64,000 nt of DNA, from NCBI GenBank assembly GCA_902520885.1, contig CABYPW010000008.1, positions 41,804 to 105,803 on the forward strand, given 5' to 3'. Each line of letters begins with the position of its first letter. The first letter of the stretch is position 1. Shown here piece after piece: positions 26,400 through 35,376 of the stretch. Source of the stretch: an uncultured SAR116 cluster alpha proteobacterium (GTDB lineage Bacteria; Pseudomonadota; Alphaproteobacteria; Puniceispirillales; Puniceispirillaceae). A program made the translations under genes and the position numbers. A model generated the notes under the pieces. It ran no database searches and was not told where the DNA came from. It worked only from the letters and a program-made list of their open reading frames with translations.

Positions 26400-26879
26400 A
26401 TGCAATCCATCGTTGAATACAAGTTAAAAACGCTATCTGCCTTTTTTCTATGTTTGATAATGACAAATGACTTATTTGCGGACATGAATAGGAGTGGCAT
26501 AATATGCTTTATGGAGGATGGGTATAATTATGGTTATTCATTCAACAACGGCGAAGTGTCAAGCTATAAGTTTATTGTCACTGATAATAAAGTTTTATCG
26601 AATATAGAGCCACTTGGTAACTATTATGATAAATTAGATTATGTAGAATGGAAAATTATTTTCTCAGGACAAATATTCTGGTTCCGTTTAAATAAAACAA
26701 GTTATGTGCTCACGACAGAAGGTGACGGTATCAATATAAATTTTAATCATCAATGTGAAACTCATGAATTAATGGAATGGAATAGAAGATTATCAATACT
26801 AGGTGACAGATACCAGTTCGAGTATGATAAATATCTGAAATATAACAATGAGTATAATGAGGAACTTAAAGACAAATAG
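26400..26879 (+). CDS. Secreted hypothetical protein
   Basis: 159 residues, not recognised. It has a plausible signal peptide (hydrophobic LSAFFLCLIMTNDLFA ending near residue 28) and then a beta-rich, Tyr-rich body ending in a hydrophilic helix (RRLSILGDRYQFEYDKYLKY). It holds two cysteines in the mature part that could form a disulfide. Co-transcribed with the preceding gene, 3 nt away. It ends about 50 nt from tRNA-Val, which is on the other strand. Confidence 0.55.
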   Translation: MQSIVEYKLKTLSAFFLCLIMTNDLFADMNRSGIICFMEDGYNYGYSFNNGEVSSYKFIVTDNKVLSNIEPLGNYYDKLDYVEWKIIFSGQIFWFRLNKTSYVLTTEGDGININFNHQCETHELMEWNRRLSILGDRYQFEYDKYLKYNNEYNEELKDK

Positions 26880-26925
26880 TGTTTCCTTAATTATCTCATC
26901 TTTATTAGAATGACTAAAAAATAAA

Positions 26926-27000
26926 TGGTGGAGCGTACTGGGATTGAACCAGTGACCCCCACGATGTCAACGTGGTGCTCTCCCGCTGAGCTAACGCTCC
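26926..27000 (-). tRNA. tRNA-Val (anticodon GAC)
   Basis: A 75-nt cloverleaf with encoded CCA. Acceptor GGAGCGT/ACGCTCC, D-arm GCTC...GAGC, anticodon stem CCACG/CGTGG with loop TTGACAT giving GAC, T-arm ACTGG-TTCAATC-CCAGT. All stems pair. Confidence 0.97.
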
Positions 27001-27019
27001 AAATTTTTATAACAAGTTT

Positions 27020-27048
27020 TTACTAAACACCTGTTTAACTCCTGTCAA
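27020..27048 (-). promoter_or_regulatory. Likely promoter of tRNA-Val
   Basis: On the minus strand a perfect TTGACA is followed after 17 nt by TAGTAA (a weak -10), predicting a start about 13 nt before the tRNA 5' end. The consensus -35 and the fitting position support it. Confidence 0.4.
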
Positions 27049-27163
27049 GAATAGTATTTAGAGTAAATTCAAAAGATACTGTGTAAGACAAATACCTTTA
27101 GAATGAGTTAACAAATTCAAAAAAATACTTAAGTTTTTTCTAATTTGTGAGTACCTTCAGTCT

Positions 27164-28066
27164 ATGTCATTTAGCACCAACAATTTTTTATTCGATGCTG
27201 TTTTCAAAACAACCTCCTTAGATGCCTTTGCTGTAGAAGATCCAACCCTCCTAAACCCACAAAAATTAGGAGGTGAAAATTTGAACTCTCCTGTTATTTT
27301 ATCAGTTCCTCATGGGGGAAATTTTTATCCTGCTAAGATGGTTGAGTATGCAGACTTAAAGGAAATGCGTACTCTGGAAGATGTTGGTTCTAATATTATT
27401 ATTTTTCCTTTAATCAACTTAGAGCAATGTGCAATTATAGCAAACTGCAGTAGAGCAATTATAGACGTAAATAGGCCAGAAACAGCGCTTGATCCAAAAT
27501 TATTGTCAAATTCCGACAATCGAAATGACCCTATCCCAAAAAATAGATGGCAAAGATATATAAATTCAGGATATGGCGTAACACCTCGCCTATCTTCTAG
27601 GCGAAACCCTTTATATAAAAAAGCTTTGCCTATGTCAGCTATTCAAGAGCGAATAAATTATTGGCATAAACCCTATCATCAATTGATATCTCAAACTGTA
27701 AGTCAAGCACAAAAATTGTTCGCTAAAACATTATTGCTAGACATTCATTCGATGCCCCAATCATCACCAAAATTACCAGATATAGTGATAGGTAATTTTA
27801 ATGGTTTCAGTGCATCTATGGAGTTTACTAATTTAATTATAAAGGTCATAGATCAATTTGGTTATACGTTCTCAATTAATACTCCATATGCTGGAGGTTT
27901 TATCACAGAGAATCATGGTAAGCCCAATGAAAATAGACATGCAGTGCAAATAGAAATAAATAGGGAGTTGTATTTAAAGGAGAATTACACAATAAGTAGC
28001 GAAGCAGTAAGTAAGTTAACTGATTTTATTGAAAAAATAATTAAATCTGTAAGCTTAATTTGCTAA
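27164..28066 (+). CDS. N-formylglutamate amidohydrolase family protein
   Basis: 300 residues of the FGase family, zinc hydrolases that cleave N-formylglutamate in histidine breakdown. Seen: VILSVPHGGNFYP, NCSRAIIDVNRPE, LLLDIHSMPQ, GGFITENHGKP and HAVQIEINRELY, carrying the expected metal-binding His/Asp/Glu. No other hut gene lies in the window, so a histidine-degradation role is only one possibility; many relatives act on other N-formyl or N-acyl amino acids. It stands alone, convergent with der. Confidence 0.87.
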   Translation: MSFSTNNFLFDAVFKTTSLDAFAVEDPTLLNPQKLGGENLNSPVILSVPHGGNFYPAKMVEYADLKEMRTLEDVGSNIIIFPLINLEQCAIIANCSRAIIDVNRPETALDPKLLSNSDNRNDPIPKNRWQRYINSGYGVTPRLSSRRNPLYKKALPMSAIQERINYWHKPYHQLISQTVSQAQKLFAKTLLLDIHSMPQSSPKLPDIVIGNFNGFSASMEFTNLIIKVIDQFGYTFSINTPYAGGFITENHGKPNENRHAVQIEINRELYLKENYTISSEAVSKLTDFIEKIIKSVSLIC

Positions 28067-28081
28067 TTTAAAAAGTGTTTT

Positions 28082-29527
28082 CTATGCGTAGGGATTTTTT
28101 CCTTTCCTTAAAATCATTCTCACGGGGACTCCTGTTAACATAAATTCATCTCGCAATCCACCAATCAAATATCTAAGGTAAGATTCTGCCAAATCTGCAG
28201 GGCGAGAAACAAACAAAGCAAAGGTTGGCGGTCTTGATTTTATTTGTGTCATATAGCGAATTCTAAGGCGTCTTCCCTGTACAAGTGGTGGCGGGTGGGC
28301 TTCTAGCATTATCTCCAACCATCTGTTTAACTTTGCAGTAGAAATTCTCCTCTGCCAAATAGAATGAATGGTCTGCACAGCCTCAAATAATCTTTCTAAA
28401 CCTTTGCCATATAGACCAGAAATTGGCACAACAGGTATTCCTCTTAGCTGGGCAAGAGATTTTTGGAGTCTATCATTTATTTGCCCAATAGATAGTGATT
28501 TATCTTCTACATCATCCCACATATTCGCAGCTATTATCATAGCTCTTCCCTCATCTGCTATATGCCTTGCAATTGTCATATCTTGTTTATGTGGCGGTTG
28601 GCGAGCGTCAAGCATTAAAATACAAACTTTTGCAAATTGAATAGCCCTCTGCGCATCATTTACCATTAATTTTTCAATTTTTTCTGTAATCCTTGCGGAT
28701 CTTCTAATACCTGCGGTGTCAACAATTTCGTAATGATTTTTATTATAAACAAATGGTACCATTATTGAGTCTCGGGTTATTCCTGCTTCGGGTCCTGTTA
28801 TTAACCTGCTTTCACCCAACAGCGTATTTATAAGAGTTGACTTTCCCATATTTGGTCTTCCAACTACTGCAAGCCGAATGGTTTGGTTTTGGTTAGCATC
28901 TTCTAATAAGTGCATGCTTCTATAAGCATCCTCATGGTTTGAAATACCGGAACCTAAATGAGAAGATACATCAAATATTCCAGGGTGCTGATGTGCAGAA
29001 ATATCGTCAAAAAGCTCTTCTTTTCTCCCTAAATCTTTTGCAAGAGAAAGGATGGATTCGTATAAATCGATAAGACCTTCACCATGCTCTGCAGAAATAG
29101 GAACAGGAGCGCCTAATCCAAGCTTCCAAGACTCTGCTAATGCCTCATCACCCTTTTTACCCTCACATTTATTAGCTAAAAGTATAACTGGCACACCAGA
29201 TTTTCTTAAGAGACCTGCAAAATAAACATCATCTGATAAAATTCCAGTTCTCGCATCAATTAGCATTAAGGTAATATCGGCTGTTTCAATCGCTACTTGC
29301 GACTGTTGATACATTCTATCCTGTAAACTACCGTTCTTAGATTTTTCGACTCCTGCTGTATCAATCAATCTAAATTTCATAGCAGCTAATACTGCCTCAC
29401 CTTCACGTCTATCACGAGTGACACCTGGTTCGTCACTAACAATAGCATGTTTAGTTTTCGTCAATCTATTAAATAGGGTTGATTTTCCAACATTTGGCCT
29501 TCCAGCAATAGCTATAGTAAAAGCCAT
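28082..29527 (-). CDS. der: Ribosome-assembly GTPase Der (EngA)
   Basis: Essential GTPase for 50S maturation, 481 residues with two GTPase domains in tandem. First domain: GRPNVGKSTLF (8-18), DTAGVE, NKCE. Second: GRPNMGKSTLI, DTAGIRRSA, ANMWDD. The C-terminal KH-like domain ends in PVRMILRKGKNPY, conserved in Der. It follows bamB by 3 nt, and yfgM-like-bamB-der is a well-known gene order. Confidence 0.97.
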   Translation of the reverse strand: MAFTIAIAGRPNVGKSTLFNRLTKTKHAIVSDEPGVTRDRREGEAVLAAMKFRLIDTAGVEKSKNGSLQDRMYQQSQVAIETADITLMLIDARTGILSDDVYFAGLLRKSGVPVILLANKCEGKKGDEALAESWKLGLGAPVPISAEHGEGLIDLYESILSLAKDLGRKEELFDDISAHQHPGIFDVSSHLGSGISNHEDAYRSMHLLEDANQNQTIRLAVVGRPNMGKSTLINTLLGESRLITGPEAGITRDSIMVPFVYNKNHYEIVDTAGIRRSARITEKIEKLMVNDAQRAIQFAKVCILMLDARQPPHKQDMTIARHIADEGRAMIIAANMWDDVEDKSLSIGQINDRLQKSLAQLRGIPVVPISGLYGKGLERLFEAVQTIHSIWQRRISTAKLNRWLEIMLEAHPPPLVQGRRLRIRYMTQIKSRPPTFALFVSRPADLAESYLRYLIGGLRDEFMLTGVPVRMILRKGKNPYA

Positions 29528-29530
29528 GGT

Positions 29531-30847
29531 CTAATTAAAAACCCGAATGGTTCCATCTCGTGATAAGGCAACAAGGTGTTGGTCACCTATCTGCAGCGGT
29601 GTTGTTATTTGGGAGGTTAATTTAGATTTTGAAATCAGTTCACCCGATAGTGCTTCGAATCTGAACAATTCTCCTGATTTATGTATAGCTAATACTTCCC
29701 CATTGGCAATAACTGGTCCAATGTATCGTGGTAAATCTTGAGTAGCTGCAACCCCTTCAGGAATTGCACCTGGCAATTCAGTTACCCAACGCACCGCACC
29801 ATCAGATTTTCGAATACAAATAAGTCTACCATCGATTGTTACTACGAACAAACTTTGTCCAGCAACCCAGGGCATTTCAATGCCGCTAATTGGTGTATTC
29901 CAAATCTCATATCCTAGATTAACATCGAACGCACTCATTCGACCAGATTGACTTATAAAATACGCATTTTTATCATCTGTGGAGGCAAATGCTCGGATAT
30001 CGCTTAATCGTTCTAAAGGTGTCCTGGGATTAAAACTTGCAAGAGAGTCTGCCCAGTTTAAATCACCGGATAGCAAATCATAAACGGCTATTTCACCGGC
30101 TTGTCCGCTCACGATTATCTTTTGTTCGAATAAAGCCGGAGAAGATGCTCCATAAACTACTGTGTCAACTGGGAAACCAGATCGCTGCCAAAGTAACATT
30201 CCATTTGATAGAGTAAAAACATATACTTTACCATCTAAATCAGTCACAATTACACTGTTAAGTTCATTTAATGTCGGACCCCCTCTCAGACTTTCGTCTA
30301 CACTTTTCCGCCAAATCAAATCACCTGTATTGGCATCTAGAGCATATAAATAGTTTCTGCCAGAATGTGCAACCACCATATTATCACGATAGGCGATACC
30401 TCCTATAATTCCCGGTATATGCTCATCGGCTTTTGGATCTAATATATAAGACCACAATAATTTACCAGTCTCCAAATCGAAAGCATGAAGCTCACTTTCA
30501 CCATCTAACGCGAAAACACGGCCAGCTGAAATGATTGGCTGCGGCAAGTCTATTGTTTCATCCTTAATACCCTCTATGCGAGCAGACCAACTTAAGGTTA
30601 ATGGGAATGATAAAGATAAATTACCACCCGAATGCCTTTCATTTCCGCCCGCATGAGAGGCATCTGTTTTCAATGTTTTATTTAAACTCAGATCAATCTC
30701 ATTAGCAGCATCTGGATTTATAGAAATATCAGCAAAATTAGGTAGTATAGACTGTCTTTCTCCCAATAAAATATTGCTGTTATTAGAGCAAGATAATAGT
30801 AATGCAGAACCTCCCAAAAAAATTATCAAATTAAAAAGTAGTCGCAT
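29531..30847 (-). CDS. bamB: Outer-membrane assembly lipoprotein BamB
   Basis: BAM-complex lipoprotein, 438 residues. Lipoprotein signal with lipobox ending at Cys20 (LLLSC). The rest is an eight-bladed PQQ-type beta-propeller, seen as repeated strands such as FDLETGKLLWSY, LDANTGDLIWRK, FTLSNGMLLWQR and YDLLSGDLNW. It sits between the YfgM-like gene and der, the normal context. It scaffolds insertion of outer-membrane proteins through BamA. Confidence 0.95.
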   Translation of the reverse strand: MRLLFNLIIFLGGSALLLSCSNNSNILLGERQSILPNFADISINPDAANEIDLSLNKTLKTDASHAGGNERHSGGNLSLSFPLTLSWSARIEGIKDETIDLPQPIISAGRVFALDGESELHAFDLETGKLLWSYILDPKADEHIPGIIGGIAYRDNMVVAHSGRNYLYALDANTGDLIWRKSVDESLRGGPTLNELNSVIVTDLDGKVYVFTLSNGMLLWQRSGFPVDTVVYGASSPALFEQKIIVSGQAGEIAVYDLLSGDLNWADSLASFNPRTPLERLSDIRAFASTDDKNAYFISQSGRMSAFDVNLGYEIWNTPISGIEMPWVAGQSLFVVTIDGRLICIRKSDGAVRWVTELPGAIPEGVAATQDLPRYIGPVIANGEVLAIHKSGELFRFEALSGELISKSKLTSQITTPLQIGDQHLVALSRDGTIRVFN

Positions 30848-30855
30848 AGTTATGG

Positions 30856-31515
30856 TTACTCTGATTTACTTGTTGATGTATCTTCATATTTAAAATCGAG
30901 AATCAATAACGATTGTGAGATACGTTGTCTCAAATCCGGAGGTATATCCGTAAGTTCCGAAGCTCGTTTAAGAAAAGACAGCGCTTTTTCCGGTTGGTTG
31001 AGTTCGAGATATAAGCCAGAACTTGTCTCTAACGCCAAGCCTTGCAATGGACCAGCAAATTCAGAAAGAGAGGAAATTCTATTGATAAGTTCTTCCTTAT
31101 TTGCAGTTTCAGGAGCGTTCATTACAGATAATAACAGCGCTATTTGCTGATAAAATGAGTCAATTGACGGATCTTCGCTAAGTGAAAGATAGGATTTTTC
31201 TGCTTCTGCTTGCTTACCCTCTTCTGAAAACAAAGCAGCTATCCTAAATCTAGAGAGCATTTCATAACCTTTTGGCAATTCTTTTGAAACAGCACTCATT
31301 ACGTCAAGAGAATTTTCAGCTATTACTGCTTCAAAAAACATGTCCCCTGCTGATTGCGCTTTTGAATTTTTCCAATAGTCATAACCTTGATTGCCAGCAA
31401 CCCCAACGATTATTAAGATAGCAAATCCGAGTATATAGTTGCCATAGCGTTGCCACAATAGTGCCATCCTATCACGGCGTAAATCTTCCTCAATTTCATC
31501 AAAAATATCAGCCAT
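30856..31515 (-). CDS. YfgM-like membrane-anchored TPR protein
   Basis: 219 residues with a single N-terminal membrane anchor (about 29-46, NYILGFAILIIVGVAGNQGY) and a periplasmic tetratricopeptide region. The family (TPR_21/YfgM) acts as a periplasmic chaperone partner of the Sec translocon in E. coli. Nine nt separate it from bamB. The upstream hisS seen in many proteobacteria is not here: the neighbour is a DUF2794 gene on the other strand. Confidence 0.85.
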   Translation of the reverse strand: MADIFDEIEEDLRRDRMALLWQRYGNYILGFAILIIVGVAGNQGYDYWKNSKAQSAGDMFFEAVIAENSLDVMSAVSKELPKGYEMLSRFRIAALFSEEGKQAEAEKSYLSLSEDPSIDSFYQQIALLLSVMNAPETANKEELINRISSLSEFAGPLQGLALETSSGLYLELNQPEKALSFLKRASELTDIPPDLRQRISQSLLILDFKYEDTSTSKSE

Positions 31516-31669
31516 GAACCAAACTAGCCTTTCCTGTATTCAAAATGGTTAAATTAAATGGAGTATTGATACCACAACAAATACAATTTGTGCATATCAC
31601 ATTGTAAATTACCTTAAAAAAACACAGATTATCTTGAATAATTAATTTTTATTTGTACACTTTTAATTA

Positions 31670-32002
31670 ATGAAAAATTTATTTTACTCAAAAACTTTTA
31701 AAAAACCTTATTATTTTAGTCGAACAGAATTATCGATTATTTTATCAACATATTCTGCAAAAGTAGCGCTTGGAGATTGGCGTGATTATGCACTTGACCA
31801 TTCATCTGAGGCAGCATCTTTTTCAATTTATAAACACACCAACGAAACTCCTGTTTTAATTATTGAAAAGAGAAGATTACGTACCAACTCAAATCCTTTA
31901 TTTTTTTTGCATGGAAGACATAAAACTTTGTTTAAGTCCAATTCTCTTAAAAAAGTTATCAACTATTTAAATAACTTACCTAAACTTATCTATGCCCGTT
32001 AA
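31670..32002 (+). CDS. DUF2794 family protein
   Basis: 110 residues matching the alphaproteobacterial DUF2794 family: FSRTELSIILSTYSAKVALGDWRDYALDHSSEAASFSIY is the diagnostic start, followed by VLIIEKRRLR. Function unknown. It is the first of three small plus-strand genes between yfgM-like and the enoyl-CoA hydratase, each separated by 120-170 nt. Confidence 0.82.
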   Translation: MKNLFYSKTFKKPYYFSRTELSIILSTYSAKVALGDWRDYALDHSSEAASFSIYKHTNETPVLIIEKRRLRTNSNPLFFLHGRHKTLFKSNSLKKVINYLNNLPKLIYAR

Positions 32003-32172
32003 TATTAGATTTTTGAAGCCTAAGTGTTCGAATATAAAACACTAGGATTATGATAATTTTTTAATCTAACATATTAATTAGACTTATATTTATAAAAATA
32101 TTAAATTATTATAGAACAAAACAGGAACAATTTACTTATTTTTACAACTTTTTCGGATAGGAACTAAATTTA

Positions 32173-32466
32173 ATGGTGAAATTATTTAAAAAACAAAATT
32201 TGCAAAATCATAACACATCAATGTCAACTGCCGTGACATTACATGATCTTTCAGTCGAAAAACTAGACATTTTTTGCTGGTGTAACAATTGTGGCCACAA
32301 CAATGTGATTGAGACGAAAAAAATTATGAATAAAATAGGTCAGAACTATCCTGTTCCAAAAGTTGGATATAAATTACGATGCAGAAAATGCAATAACACA
32401 GATAACATCTCAACTCGTCCTAATTGGCCTAATCGCAAAGGACAACTTACACGTCACATGTTATAA
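32173..32466 (+). CDS. Small zinc-ribbon protein
   Basis: 97 residues with a zinc-ribbon pattern: CNNC (37-40) and CRKC (70-73), plus an extra Cys35. The body between the knuckles is 29 residues. Proteins of this kind occur widely in alphaproteobacteria and are uncharacterised; the zinc-binding is inferred from the pattern. The N-terminus is basic and probably flexible. Confidence 0.7.
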   Translation: MVKLFKKQNLQNHNTSMSTAVTLHDLSVEKLDIFCWCNNCGHNNVIETKKIMNKIGQNYPVPKVGYKLRCRKCNNTDNISTRPNWPNRKGQLTRHML

Positions 32467-32584
32467 TTAAAAACTACAGTTATAAGTTAAAAGAGAATGT
32501 TTCAATGGCTAGACATTAAATGTTAAATCATTCATTATATTTCTCATTTATTAAGTCTCTCATTTTATTAAAAAAGAAATTAAT

Positions 32585-32794
32585 ATGCATCCAGAAGAAA
32601 TCCGAAGAGTACAAAATTATTTAACAACAAAATTTTGTGGGGCTGATATTAAATTGAAACCAAGAGAAGAAACAGATGACTCAGTCGAATTCATCATTGA
32701 TGGAGAAACACTAGGTATCGTTTTTAAAGATGATGAAGATGGAGATATTTGCTACCATGTTCAACTGACTATATTGAGTGAAGATATTATTTAA
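32585..32794 (+). CDS. DUF3126 family protein
   Basis: 69 residues. The pattern MHPEEIRRVQNYLTTKF ... IKLKPREETDDSVEFIIDGETLGIVFKDDEDGDICYHVQLTIL is the DUF3126 consensus. Restricted to alphaproteobacteria as far as I know; function unknown. Acidic, single domain. Confidence 0.85.
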   Translation: MHPEEIRRVQNYLTTKFCGADIKLKPREETDDSVEFIIDGETLGIVFKDDEDGDICYHVQLTILSEDII

Positions 32795-32827
32795 TTTTTT
32801 ATGAGTATATTTATTTTTTTAAAGTAA

Positions 32828-33601
32828 TTATTTGTCTGAAAAGTTTGCTTCTCTTTTTTCTATAAATGCTGACATACCTTCTTTCTGGTCAGCAGTAGAA
32901 AACATTGCATGAAATAATCTGCGCTCAAAGCGTATTCCCTCAGATAAGCTTGTCTCAAAAGACCTATTGATTGACTCTTTTGCCATCTGGACAGCCGGTT
33001 TTGAAAAACTTGCAATCTTTTTGGCTATCTCTTTTGCTTCATCTAAAAGAGTTTCTTGTGTGAAAATCCGGGCAACTATCCCTGTTTTCTCTGCTTCGTC
33101 TGCATCCATAAGCCTTCCTGTCAAACACATTTCCATGGCTTTTGATTTTCCAATTATTCTGGTTAAACGCTGACTTCCACCAATGCCAGGCATAATACCC
33201 AGTGATATTTCTGGTTGACCAAACTTAGCCGTTTTGGAAGCAAGTATGAAATCACACATTAAAGCCAACTCACATCCCCCACCAAGAGCATATCCTGAAA
33301 CTACAGCGATGATAGGCTTACGAATCTGGCTGATCCCATCCCATTGTGCGAACCAATCAAGCTGATACATCTCAGAAAAGGAATGTTCTCTCATCTCTTT
33401 AATGTCTGCTCCAGCCGCAAATGCTTTTTCCGAGCCTGTGATAATTATACAACCAACCTCCTCATTTTTATCTGCCTCACGCAATGAAGAAATAATCTCT
33501 TCAGCCATCTTTTGATTTAAAGCATTGAGTGTTTTATGACGATTAAGAGTAATAAGCATGATACATTCATCAATTTCTATATCTATCGTTTCAAGCTGCA
33601 T
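32828..33601 (-). CDS. Enoyl-CoA hydratase
   Basis: Crotonase-fold enzyme of 257 residues that hydrates 2-enoyl-CoA in fatty-acid or amino-acid breakdown. Seen: FAAGADIKEM (oxyanion-hole segment), GYALGGGCELALMCDF with catalytic Glu, and GQPEISLGIMPGIGGSQRL with the second catalytic Glu, so both acidic residues of true hydratases are present. It stands alone. The specific pathway is not given. Confidence 0.93.
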   Translation of the reverse strand: MQLETIDIEIDECIMLITLNRHKTLNALNQKMAEEIISSLREADKNEEVGCIIITGSEKAFAAGADIKEMREHSFSEMYQLDWFAQWDGISQIRKPIIAVVSGYALGGGCELALMCDFILASKTAKFGQPEISLGIMPGIGGSQRLTRIIGKSKAMEMCLTGRLMDADEAEKTGIVARIFTQETLLDEAKEIAKKIASFSKPAVQMAKESINRSFETSLSEGIRFERRLFHAMFSTADQKEGMSAFIEKREANFSDK

Positions 33602-33880
33602 TTGATAATTTCCTATATTATTTTCAATAATGTTATGCTAGCACCCAACTAACTGATATTAAATTAACATAAAAGAAAGTGTAAAAAATAAGTAATTTCA
33701 TTTTATTGCAGACAAAAATACCTGTCAGGTTGTATGCTTTAAGACTTAAATTATTAGATGATTATAGCAATTCTCAATAAAAGTACGAAGTTTACTATTT
33801 TCATTATTCGTTGTAACTAATTGTAGAATCATGTTTAACGGATATCATAGTAATTTTTTTTAGATATTCAGGAGATACTT

Positions 33881-34183
33881 ATGCCTGCTTATTGGCTCGC
33901 TCGCGCAAAAATTAATGACCCAATTTCATACAAACGATACACAGACCAGGTGCCTAAAATAATTGGGGCTCATGGTGGCAGAGTATTAGGTAGAGGAGGA
34001 AAATTTAAAATTCTCGAAGGACCAGAAAAATTTGAGAGATTTGTTGTAATAGAGTTTCCTTCGCTAGAAGCAGCAGAAAAATGTTGGGCTTCTGATGAAT
34101 ATCAAAACGCAGCCAAGCATAGGAAGAATGGGGTTGGTGAAAACGAATTAGTAATCCTAGAAGCAGGTGAATTTACAAAATAA
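33881..34183 (+). CDS. DUF1330 family protein
   Basis: 100 residues of the DUF1330 dimeric alpha-beta barrel family. Seen: YWLARAKINDPISYKRYTDQVPKI, GGRVLGRGG, KFERFVVIEFPSLEAAEKCWASDEY. AGGAGAT precedes the ATG. Function unknown. About 280 nt with no gene separate it from the divergent enoyl-CoA hydratase. Confidence 0.9.
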   Translation: MPAYWLARAKINDPISYKRYTDQVPKIIGAHGGRVLGRGGKFKILEGPEKFERFVVIEFPSLEAAEKCWASDEYQNAAKHRKNGVGENELVILEAGEFTK

Positions 34184-34210
34184 ATCATATTAAAAGGCGA
34201 ATGTGATGAA

Positions 34211-35335
34211 CTAATAGCTGTTTTTTACTACTACTTTTATGGCATCATCCACTCTTTCTTTTGCATAGCGAATAGCTTCAGGCAAGTTATTCATATCAAA
34301 TGTATGTGTATGCACAAGACTAGGGTCAAACCTTCTCTCTGCCATAAAAGCCATAGCACGGTGAGTTGCAGACTTACCTTCACCACGAATTCCATATAGA
34401 TATATGTTATTAACAGCGAGGTGTCCTATGTCAAAATTTACTGGTTTTTTAGGAAAAGCAGCCAAACATACTTTCCCTCCTCTATTTGCCATATGAATAG
34501 ATTGGTTAACTGTTTCTTCAGAGCCAGCACAATCTATAATATAATCAGCACCTTTACCTGTTATTGCTTTTACTTCTTGTTCAACATCTACCTCTTTTGC
34601 ATTCAAAATAATATCAGCGCCAAGCTTCTGTCCAATTTTAAGTCTGTTTTCTCTTGTGCCAATTAATATGACAGGAGACGCCCCAAGTGATTTTGCAACG
34701 GCCACTGCAAGTAATCCAATAGGACCAGGTCCAATTACTACAACACTTTCACCTGCAACTAATCCACCTAATTCGGTTAGCCCATACATAGAAGTGCCCG
34801 CCGTAACAACTAGGGTTGCCACTTCATCACTCATGCTATCGGGTACTTTAATCATGGTATTAATATTATTAATGGCATATTGGCAAAACCCACCTTGTGA
34901 GGTAAAACCATTAGCTCGATGACCTTTATTTACATTCCCATAATTGAGCCCGTAATTATGACAGGACGTGTACATACCTGAGCGACATCTTTTACACTGT
35001 CCACAGCCGGCGTGAATTTCCACTGTTACCCTATCGCCAATTTCAAATTCATCAACACCTGGCCCTAACGCAGCGACTGTCCCCATATATTCATGGCCAG
35101 GAGTAAAATTTTTATTGAAGGGTTCACCTCCCTCTATCAAGGCTGGTGTTCCATATTTAATCACCTCCAAGTCTGTTGCACAGATTGCAATAGCATCAAT
35201 ACGAACTAATACCTCTGCTTTTCCTGGAACTGGAACAGGTTTTATAATTTGAACCAGCTCTTCGGGATTTTTGAGAACCCAAGCATTCATTTTTTTTGGA
35301 ACAGGCATATCAGATGAATATGAAACCTTAGACAT
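34211..35335 (-). CDS. Zinc-dependent medium-chain alcohol/polyol dehydrogenase
   Basis: 374 residues of the MDR superfamily. Catalytic-zinc Cys in AICATDLE, GHEYMGTV with His-Glu, structural-zinc cysteines in CGQCKRCRSGMYTSC, and NAD fold GPGPIGLLAVAVAKSLGA. Close in pattern to sorbitol/threonine dehydrogenases. Third and last gene of a run after a DapA-like aldolase and a cupin. The three probably degrade a hydroxylated acid or sugar acid; the substrate is unknown. Confidence 0.87.
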   Translation of the reverse strand: MSKVSYSSDMPVPKKMNAWVLKNPEELVQIIKPVPVPGKAEVLVRIDAIAICATDLEVIKYGTPALIEGGEPFNKNFTPGHEYMGTVAALGPGVDEFEIGDRVTVEIHAGCGQCKRCRSGMYTSCHNYGLNYGNVNKGHRANGFTSQGGFCQYAINNINTMIKVPDSMSDEVATLVVTAGTSMYGLTELGGLVAGESVVVIGPGPIGLLAVAVAKSLGASPVILIGTRENRLKIGQKLGADIILNAKEVDVEQEVKAITGKGADYIIDCAGSEETVNQSIHMANRGGKVCLAAFPKKPVNFDIGHLAVNNIYLYGIRGEGKSATHRAMAFMAERRFDPSLVHTHTFDMNNLPEAIRYAKERVDDAIKVVVKNSY

Positions 35336-35376
35336 TTATTTCCCCCGTTTTAATGGTATTTTTGGCATCTAAAATC

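Noticed and set aside
19650..26999. Genomic island bounded by tRNA-Val
   Set aside because: No integrase, direct repeat of the tRNA 3' end, transposase or clear base-composition shift was seen; being near a tRNA is not enough.
32019..32060. Possible terminator after the DUF2794 gene
   Set aside because: The inverted repeat has a bulge, a weak stem and no adjacent T-run; not convincing.
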